A DNA stretch of 64,000 nucleotides, from assembly GCA_964403415.1 (NCBI GenBank), contig CAYOFF010000001.1, positions 620,001 through 684,000 of the forward strand, written 5' to 3'. The stretch is from CAYOFF01 sp964403415. Its GTDB lineage: Bacteria; Patescibacteriota; Gracilibacteria; Absconditabacterales; Absconditicoccaceae. This document shows, in pieces, positions 55,862 through 64,000 of this stretch. Each line of letters begins with the position of its first letter. The first letter of the stretch is position 1. Below the pieces are notes generated by a model. The model was not told the origin of the DNA, ran no database searches, and saw only the letters and a program-made list of their open reading frames with translations. A program made the position numbers and the translations under genes.

Positions 55862-58800
55862 ATGGCATACACCACACTGCTCAAAAATTTGTCTTCGAAA
55901 GACGCACGGCGTGCATGATGAAAGTGAGCATCATTAGGAGAAATGTTGCAAGCGTGAATACCAGTTCCTGATGGATACGTGGTGGATGCGCAAACGTTTG
56001 AGGCATTCTTGGAGCTGACGCAGCTCAAAGTACTTATAGATGCTGTGTTGGCACAGGTAGATCATACGGTTGTGCATAGTTTGGATGAGGCAAGTGATCA
56101 AATCCAGACATTGATCCTGTGACAGGAGATGCCAGCAGATATGCAGCAGGAGATTGTGGAGCAGTTTGCTGCTATGCATACGACCTATGTTGCGGTCAGA
56201 TCGTCTGCTACTGCGGAAGATGGAGCAGAGCATGCGTGGGCAGGACAATTAGAGACATTTCTCAATACGACACAAGAGACGCTCATCACGCATATTCGTC
56301 ATTGTCGAGCGTCGTTATTTAGTCCGAGAGCGCTCTTCTATAGATTTGAAAAGGGGCTTCATCACGAACATATTTCGGTAGCTGTAGTGGTACAGAAAAT
56401 GGTGCAATCAGAAAAATCATGAATTGCATTTTCTGTACATCCGGTGACACAAGATAGAAATCAGCTTATCATAGAGGCAGGATTTGGATTGTGAGAGGCG
56501 ATTGTCTCCTGAGCGGTGACACCGGATAGCTATGTGGTGACCAAGATACCTTTTGAGATAGAGGATGTCTATGTAGCTGAGCAGACCAAAGCATTGTACA
56601 AAATAGAGTGATGAGGAAGCGAGTGGAGGGATCTTGGTCGTCAAGGTGCGCAGCAAGTTCTTCCGCAGGATGATATTATGGAACTTGCTGCACTCATCTT
56701 GCATATCGAAAACCACTATGGATTTCCGTGTGATATAGAGCGAGCATATGAGTGAGGGAAATTTTATATTACCCAGAGTAGGCCTATTACGACATTGGCG
56801 GATGCAACGTCGTTATCGTGATGACTAGGGCATCCGCGTATTGATGATACTGATTGGTCTGTCGCATATACGAGAAATGTCTCTTTGTTTCAGATGAGCA
56901 TGTTCGCTCGTGGGTACTATGTTGGCTCAAAAATGTTTGATATTCCTGTTCCTTATAGATCTCTTTCCTATGTAGATGTAGTTGGGAGGAGTCTTACACT
57001 GAGCATTGATACTGAGCTGTATCCTGCGTTTCGTCAGGCTATGATAGATATTATGCTGGATATCAAGCGTATGGATGATCTGGAGCGCATATATTACCAA
57101 GAGTGAGAACGCTTGTTGCAGTGTTCACATGCTTTGGTAGATAATTGTACGCTTGCGCACTGGGATGCCTATGTGGAGCAGACGACGTTGTATAGCGGAT
57201 GACTGTTGTATACGTGACAGATTGGTAGAATTGGTGTAGAACTTTTGCAGCAGAGATTGTTGGATTTGGGATACACACAGGAAAACATTGCTTCTATGAT
57301 ACCGATCATATCTTATCCTGTGTGACATACGCCTCTCATGGATGCGCACTATGCATTGTTGCAGATTGGTATTCGTATACAATCGGGGCAGCTCACGGAC
57401 GCGGACATACCAAAAGAACTGGACGAGCGACTTCAACTCTATCAGGCTATTCCAGTTAATTTTTGTGAAGATCCTTGGACTTGGGATGATGCATATCGTC
57501 AGTTGCAAGAAACTTTACTCGTGGATTGCTCACAAGAACTAGAGCGTCTCGAGAAAAATCATACAAAAAAGTGCGAAGCTACGCAGAACCTTCTCCATGA
57601 AATAAACGATAGTGTAGTGCATACCTTGTGTTATGCACTGCAGAAGTCTACGCTGCTCAATGAGTATAGGAAGAATATATTTTGTAAGGTGTCTTTGGAG
57701 CTTCAAGATATTTTTAGATTATTTCTTGTGAAATTTTCATCTTTGTTATCAAGTCCTTCCTGATATGAAGTCACACGAGATTCTTTTTACAACCTATTCC
57801 ATTGGGAGATCAGAGAGTTGTTTTTGGGTAATCGTATTGATGTCGCATCGCTTTTGGTGGATAGATGCGATGTTTGTCTCTATCTTACTAGGGAGTGAGA
57901 GATGTGTGTGCTTGACGATGATATAGCTCTCACGTCACTTGTATCGTATATGAAGGGATTACATGTGGTGCAGTCTTCTTCGTGAGGAGAGGGAGCAGAG
58001 ACGTATGGAGTCGTCTGTGTACAGGGTATGACCGCGAATAGAGGGAAAATAACCTGACCGGTAAAAATAGTGTTATCAAGAAAAGATTTTGGGAAATTTG
58101 TGGAGTGAGATGTTTTGGTAACCACTATGACATCAGTTGATTTTGTTCCTATCATGCGTTTGGCGGCTGGATTCGTAACTAATGAGTGATGAGTGACGTC
58201 TCATGCCTCTATCGTAGCGCGTGAACTGGATAAACCATGTATTATTGGTACGAAGTGTGCAACAGCTGTGTTTCAGGATGGTGATGTTGTAGAGCTGGAT
58301 GCTGATTTGGGTATTGTGAAACTTATTTCGAGGTGATTATGAAATACAGCTGCAAGTACGCAATCTGTAGATGATTTTGAAAAAATTCAAAAACGTTTGC
58401 CACAGCTTGTAAAATTTGCCACGAGATGGCAGACGGTGTTGAGAGATAATATGATTATAGATTTCGTGTCTGAGCCCTATGCTATGGAGATGATCACTGT
58501 GCCGCTAGATTCTAATGTGCGCTGATTTTATGTGGATGAGGCGAAATTAGCATCTATCTATGATACACTTGCGACAAAACTCAAAGATCAGCAGTGGCGA
58601 AAGCAGCATATGCACATATATGCTACGTTACTGGAAGAGACAAAGACATTCGTGTTGCCTATGGATATGCTGAGAGGGCTGTGAAAGGATGCATTGCTGC
58701 AGATCTATTTGGACCGATTGCAATGGATGAGAGAGATATTTACGGACTTCGTCTTTGTGCCGTTTGTCGTTGAACATCATCTTGATCCGGAGTGTAGAGC

Positions 58801-61315
58801 CGCACTTATTGAGAAGTTTGGTGCTCAACAATGAGAGGAAATGTTTGCTATTATTTCTTCGCCGGGTGAACTCATAGAATACCAAAAGATGAGATGTGCA
58901 CTATATGATCAAAAGATTTCCTGAAATATCAATATACAGGCATTGGTGGATGAGTTTTCTTGGTATTCAGAATATACCTGTGTGGAGCCGTTATTGATGC
59001 ACGAGCATTTTGAGAAAGAGCTTGCATCCTTGTCAATTGATGAAGCACAACACGAAAGAGATGTGCTATTACGTGATCTTGCTCACACGAGAGATGCGTA
59101 TCTGCGTACACGTGCACTTCTCAAAGACGATGAGTATTTGCTGCATCTTGCGGATGTTATCCATACGTATACATACCTGAGGACAGATAGGGTAGATCAA
59201 TTCAAAAAACGTCAGGTACAACTACGTAATTTTTTGATGGTGGTTGGTGAGCATCTTGCACAGGATACAGGCATAGTACGGGATCTCCCTATGATGACTA
59301 GACTTATAAATAGTGAAATTATTGACTATTTGCAGAAGTGAATACGTCCTTCGATGGAGGAGATCGCTCAAAGGGATACAGAAAATTATATCATGCGATA
59401 TGATGGGGATCAGCGTATACGTATGCTGTATGGTAAAGAGCAGGTGCACAATATAACAGCACAATTGCACAAAAAAGATGTCGTGAGCCATGCTATCAAA
59501 GGTACGATCGCGTTCAAATGAAAGCATATATGAAGAGTCGTGAGAGTATTTTCAAAGGCTGATATGTGAGCTGTCCAACCAGGCGATGTGCTTGTGGCGA
59601 GAACGACGCAGCCTGACTATACACCAGCGATGCAGAAAGCATGAGCAATTGTGACTGACGAGTGAGGGATCACTTCGCACGCAGCAATAGTTGCACGCGA
59701 GATCAAGACGCCATGTATTGTATGAACCAAAACAGCGACACTGCTGCTCAAAACCTGAGACATGGTCGAGGTGGATGCAGAGACAGGTGTGGTGACGCTA
59801 CTTTCGTGAGACAGCGATCAATGAGATAGCACGGAGATGGGTGAACACGTAGTCTCGTCTCCCTGACACATGCCGGCCTTCCCAAAACCGGCAACCTTTG
59901 AATCATGTGAAATTGTTTCGGAGGGCGGGAGAGCATCATGGATGTATATTGGTTACGCGTTTTGTGATATGCGGCACAAGATACCATCGGCCAAGTATCC
60001 TAGTGTAGTTAATGGATTCTTTGGAGATGTGCATGATCATATTCATAAGCGGTCATTTTTGATGCAGGATCAGCAGGATTTTGTGAAATATGTAGAGTAC
60101 TATATTCAGCAAGATAGCTCGTTTCTCAATGATCTCGAAGATGATATGAAGAGATATCACGATGAACTTTTGGAGATATTGAGTGGAGACGTGCAGCATG
60201 CTACGCACGAAGAATTCTGACAGATATGCAAAAGATTTTTTGATGTGTTGTATAAACTTGCTTGGTCTCCAGGCATTATGAGGCAACTGGATAGGGGAGT
60301 GAGAATGATATTGGAAACATACTTTTTGGATGATCCGCAGAAGGACCAGAAGATAGCTGACTTGGCTGTGACGCAACATCTCTCGTTTCTTGCCAAAGAA
60401 GAGATCGAGATCTTGCGTCTCGCAAATAAGAAAAAACACCACAAAAAAATTAGCGATGATGAGCTACAGCACGTCTACAAAACCTACAACTATACGGTCT
60501 ATGGCTACTACAATGAGCAAGCAAGGCCGTTGCAGTACTATATCGATAAGATAAATGAATATGCGGCGTGAGACACGCAGATGATGCTTGAGGAAATTGT
60601 GAGCAAGCATGAAGAAGAACTTCTTAGGAGAGATAGATTGTTATTTTCATTGCCCAATGAACTTGTGCCAGTATGACTTGTAGCGGGTGTGATTCCCTAT
60701 CTCAAGGATCTCTACAAGTACTACATGAATCATGTACTCTATGAGGCAGAGCATTTGTTTGAGACGATGAGTAAGATGTTTGGCATTGAGATAGAGGTTC
60801 TCAAGGACTATATGCCGCATGAGCTTATGGCGCTATTTGATGGGAAAGTATTGGATTCAGAGTTTGTGCAGCAGAGAGGTGCTCACGCTATCGTTTATGG
60901 AACGAGTGTGGGGATTGATGTGGTTACAGGGGCTGATGTCGAGCCCTTCAGAAAAAAATATCTGGTCCACCAGGATGTCTCTGTAGGGGGCACATGAGAG
61001 TTTTATAGGTGAAGAGTGGCATGTAAAGGTCATGCCGTATGATCTGCAAAAGTAATTCTTAGTCCATTAGACTTCCATAAGTTCAAAAAATGAGATATTC
61101 TCGTGGCAATGAATACGAGCCCAGACTTTGTGGCAATTATGAGTATGGCATCAGCAATTGTAGCAGAAGATGGTGGCATTACAGCGCACGTCTCAGTAGT
61201 ATCAAGAGAGCTTGGCATACCATGTGTGGTGTGAATCAGCCATATTACCTCATCCGTACAGGATGGAGAAATGCTGGAAGTGGATGCAAATACGGGCCAG
61301 GTGCGTAAAGTGTAG
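55862..61315 (+). CDS. Giant PEP-synthase-like protein: ATP-grasp domain plus three phosphohistidine swivel domains, no TIM barrel
   Basis: 1817 aa in one frame, ATG 55862, stop TAG. Residues 1-310 are the PEP-synthase/PPDK N-terminal ATP-binding domain: AGGKGASLGEMLQAGIPVPDG, YVAVRSSATAEDG, AVVVQKMVQSEKSGIAFSVHP, IEAGFGLGEAIVSG and YITQSRPI. Then three modules follow, each a long helical unknown region ending in a PEP-utiliser 'mobile' domain with its phosphate-accepting His: His781 (GGVTSHASIVAREL), His1273 (GGITSHAAIVAREI) and His1776 (GGITAHVSVVSREL). The C-terminal PEP/pyruvate TIM barrel of true PEP synthase is missing. One ATP-grasp plus His without TIM barrel recalls rifampin phosphotransferase, but with three acceptors. 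The final substrates are unknown. Confidence 0.85.
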
Positions 61316-62801
61316 AACATATTTTTTTGTTGTTTTTTACTCTTTATCGTGATGTATGAAAAGAGAGAGATGAGATGCGTATGTCTTTGATGGACAGGTG
61401 TTTGTTTCAGAAGCCGGTAGAGCGAGTTGGATGTTTGTGATGATGCTGATTATGAATGCGTATAATCGTAAAAATACACAGCTCTATAGGACTAAATACG
61501 ATGAGGAAGTTGTCCCAGCGGTGATAAGTGATGTAGAAAACCAGGTAGCTAAGCGATATTTTGTGGTGGAGAGCGACGATCGATTTACGAGATCATTCAA
61601 AAAAAGCAAAAAAACACTGCTAAAAACTTTGCTGGCTCTAGAGGCTGATATGCAGCAGACACATCAGGATGCCATAACCTATCTTGCTAGTGATGTTACG
61701 GTGATGAGTAATGAGTCGCTCAAAGAATGTTTTTTGTATTTTGTGGAGATGGCGGAGAGGTTTTTGACATTTCCGTATGTGTTGAGAAAGTTTGATAGAG
61801 GGATTAGAGGGGTGTTTGATGAATTTTATAGATGAGATCCTAATGTAGACCAGTATCTTTCTGTCTTGGCTGTGAGCCAGCAACTTTCGTTTTTGATGCA
61901 AGAGGAGAGAGATATTTTGTATCTTGCGCAGAAGCAAAAGCAGGGAGAGAAAGTCAGTGATGATGAAATACAAGCCTTGTATGAGAAATATTATTTTGGG
62001 ATATGTGGGTATTACAATGAGACTCAGAGGAGTATTGGTTACTATGAGGATAAGATAGCTACGTATGCGATGCAGAATCCCCAAGATCTTCTCATATCTC
62101 TGATGGATGGGCATGCGTATCACTTACAGGAGAGAGATAAGGTTGTGTTTTCACTGCCAGAAGAAATGCTTATTTATGCTCTGGCGGCGGGTACTGTCCC
62201 GTATCTCAAGGATCTGTTTAAATATAATATGAATCACATTTTACAAACGTGAGAGCCTATTTTGGCAGAGATTAGTAAAAGATTTAGTATTGACCTCTCT
62301 GTGCTCAAGAACGCTCTGCCGGATGAGATCGTATGAGTGTTTGTAGGGACACACCTAGATGAAGCGTATATTGCTCAGAGAGCAGCGCGTTGTGTAGTAC
62401 TTAGCGGATATAACGATACGCAGTTTATTGTGGGTGACGAGGAGGTTGATGCATTTAGAAAAAAACGACTTGCTGCAGATAGAAATCAGGGCAAATGAGC
62501 AGCAACCTATAAGTGAAGAATAGCCTGCAAGGGATCGGCGACGGGTACTGCGAGAGTAATCCTGTGACCACAGGACTTTCATAAATTCAAAAAATGAGAT
62601 ATTCTCGTGGCAATGAATACGAGTCCGGATTTTGTGGCAATTATGAGTATGGCATCGGCGATTGTAGCAGAGGAGTGAGGTATCACGGCCCATGTTTCTG
62701 TGGTGTCGAGAGAACTTGGTATTCCGTGTGTCGTGGGTATCAGTCATATCACCTCATCCGTGAAGGACGGAGATCTACTGGAAGTGGATGCGAATACAGG
62801 G
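61070..62801 (+). repeat. 228-bp duplicated swivel-domain segments (61070-61297 and 62574-62801)
   Basis: The end of the 1817-aa gene and the end of the 487-aa gene are nearly the same over 228 bp in equal register, and almost all differences are synonymous. The modules before these segments are clearly more diverged, so the swivel domain has been kept alike by selection or gene conversion. Confidence 0.85.
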
Positions 62802-62819
62802 ATTGTTACTAAAAAATAA
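61356..62819 (+). CDS. Stand-alone module: helical region plus phosphohistidine swivel domain
   Basis: 487 aa, ATG 61356, TAA stop, 40 bp after the giant gene. It starts VFVSEAGRASWMF, matching VSEGGRASWMY at about residue 1355 of the giant protein, and then follows it to the end: LSVLAVSQQLSFLMQEERDIL, YYNETQRSIGYYEDKI, VPYLKDLFKYNMNHIL and the His446 swivel domain GGITAHVSVVSREL. It is thus a duplicate of the last module, with no ATP-grasp part. It could receive phosphate from the giant protein's ATP domain in trans (inference). Confidence 0.82.
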
Positions 62820-62898
62820 CAGCAGATGTTGTCCTTTCTAACTTGCTTGTTTCTGATATGTCAATATAGTATCTGTACTTTATTAGTTTGTATACTAT

Positions 62899-63774
62899 AT
62901 GACAACACAACTTCTTTCTTATCGATGAGTAAGTAGGCATGGTGAAAAATGACCTGATGGTGAACTCACTCTCGAGTGACAAAGACAGGCGGCTGCGAAG
63001 TGAGTGGAACTGAAGCGTCAGACAGATCGCTCGGCTGCACAAGTAACACGTATTCTTTCAGCAGCGCAGCCGAGAGTGAGACAGACCTCTAGAATTATAG
63101 CAGATGAACTCCCGCAGGGAGAGGGTGATGTAGCTATTGATGCTATGACCTATAATGGACTGCTCTGAGAGACTTTTTTGGGAGATAAGAAAGATCCTAC
63201 CAGTGCTATTTCCCTGCTTGGAAAAGAAATGGCGTGAGATGCATGAGCTGGTATTCCGCCGAAGTCGCAAGATGAAGTAGTACAAGCATGGATTGATGGG
63301 GCATATAATGACCGCTTAGATCAGAAATATCGACCTGATGTGTTAGCCAGAAAGCAGCTGCTGAGTATATTGAAATATGCGAAGCGTTTGGAGGCAAATC
63401 CAAATGGTATCACGGATGCTTTGGAGAAGCAGCAGGAGATGGCAGTAATTGGTATTCAGCAGTTTGTTGTTACGCCACTCCTCAGAGAGCTTTGCGTCGA
63501 TAGTATTCCAGAGTGGCGTACACAGCCATGATTTGCGGAATGACCTACGTTTGCTTGGCTAAAAGAAAACAACAGGCTTAATCCTCAGACGGTAGAATTT
63601 GAGGATACTATTCTTTTGGAGGTACATTTTCGTGGTCAGTTTATTACGTTGACATTGCATGAGCTCGAAGAAATCTCTAGATTTTTGAAATATAAAATAG
63701 ATCACAGGGGTGAACATCATCCTGAGTATAGAGAGTTTGTGAGTAGTATATTGAGAAGACATATCGAGATTTAA
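62899..63774 (+). CDS. Histidine phosphatase superfamily protein (phosphoglycerate-mutase-like)
   Basis: 291 aa, ATG 62899, stop TAA at 63772. The N-terminus LLSYRGVSRHGEKGPDGELTLEGQRQAAAKG carries the RHGE motif with catalytic His and the usual T-x-x-G-x-x-Q-A. Then ILSAAQPRVRQTSRII is the second Arg strand, and LLGETFLGDK follows. The C-terminal half has no clear family, and the second catalytic His (GH-x) was not obvious to me. Such proteins dephosphorylate small molecules or proteins. Location after the phosphohistidine genes makes a phosphohistidine phosphatase role tempting but unproven. Confidence 0.7.
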
Positions 63775-63999
63775 GAGGATGCAGTATCGCTTTCTTTTTT
63801 GACTCTAGGTTTTGGAGTAGATTTTTTGGGTGCGGGCTTTGTGGTAGCGACGTGTTCTGTATGCGAGTGATGTTCGTGTGTGTGCTCTTCATGATGGGTA
63901 TGGGGAGAGGTATGCCCATGCTCATGTCATGTATGCGTATGTGATGTGTGCTCATGCTCATGGTGTGGATGTTGAGGTTCATGTGCATGTGCATGTGCA
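63771..63999 (-). CDS. C-terminal His-rich tail of a gene running into the window (partial)
   Basis: Of the three minus-strand frames, the one ending in TAA at 63771 gives a His/Glu-rich metal-binding tail (AHAHAHEP, HHEHEH, HEHGHTSPHTHHEEH) and then a basic end KPAPKKSTPKPRVKKES. About 75 residues are visible. Similar His-rich tails occur on SlyD-type isomerases, metal chaperones and some chaperonins or transporters; the family cannot be told without the rest. The TAA overlaps the convergent phosphatase stop by 3 bp. Confidence 0.6.
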
Positions 64000-64000
64000 T

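Noticed and set aside
55862..61315. Ordinary PEP synthase (ppsA)
   Set aside because: Length is more than twice normal, there are three swivel domains, and the C-terminal PEP/pyruvate barrel motifs are missing.
1..64000. Mass pseudogenisation or frameshifts
   Set aside because: The breaks are almost all TGA in one unchanged frame, at conserved Gly positions. Real decay would also give TAA, TAG and indels.
1..64000. UGA as tryptophan (code 4) or selenocysteine
   Set aside because: TGA aligns with invariant Gly, not Trp or Cys, and is far too frequent for selenocysteine. The tRNA-Trp here has anticodon CCA.
63960..64000. Short tandem CATGTG repeat as a functional DNA repeat
   Set aside because: It is explained by the Ala-His coding repeat of the His-rich tail.

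Overview
The window reads coherently only if UGA is translated as glycine (NCBI table 25). Under the standard code nearly every gene is cut into pieces by TGA. With UGA=Gly the pieces join into full-length proteins, and the TGAs fall on invariant glycines: FtsH HELGH, DnaE GPGRGS, GpmI GNSEVGH, subtilase AAAGN, M32 HEFGH, ABC LSGGQ. This code is known from the CPR bacteria Absconditabacteria (SR1) and Gracilibacteria (BD1-5), so the organism is very probably one of these small, partner-dependent cells. I cannot decide which.

Layout. 1-12.6 kb (+): cell-surface block with a giant Cys-rich repeat protein interrupted by a 100-N assembly gap, a secreted plant-type LRR protein, and a 1420-aa MopE-repeat/subtilisin fusion with membrane anchors. 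12.6-16.2 kb (-): ftsH and a Wzx/MurJ-like flippase. 16.4-21.3 kb (+): two unrecognised proteins, a DEDDy exonuclease and a secreted GH26-like glycosidase. 21.3-31.1 kb (-): transketolase-C-like protein, Holliday-resolvase-like endonuclease, a YidD-Fmt fusion, a membrane-anchored protein, a DUF3127 OB-fold protein, DnaE without a PHP domain, a PIG-L deacetylase and an M20 peptidase.

31.2-44.8 kb (-): an unusual peptide/amino-acid block. It has a four-gene, tightly packed, visibly AT-richer operon (ATP-grasp-like, M32 carboxypeptidase, ATP-grasp, PLP decarboxylase). Before it lie an M19 dipeptidase, a 1296-aa protein with a DapF-like racemase head, and a DUF62-like protein. Between these genes sit hairpin terminators and tiny ORFs, two of which look paralogous.

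45.2-50.3 kb (+): lower glycolysis (gpmI, pyk, eno) and an HD hydrolase, followed by tRNA-Trp and tRNA-Thr (-). 50.6-55.7 kb (+): ABC exporter, TrmB-like regulator and an 815-aa unknown. 55.9-62.8 kb (+): the most striking locus. A 1817-aa protein has a PEP-synthase-type ATP-grasp domain and three phosphohistidine swivel domains but no PEP/pyruvate TIM barrel. A second gene duplicates its last module. A TGTTA-N8-TAACA palindrome occurs before both the TrmB-like gene and this gene, suggesting regulation. The window ends with a histidine phosphatase and the His-rich tail of a convergent gene.

All protein calls were made by reading motifs by eye; no database search was possible. Gene coordinates assume table 25.
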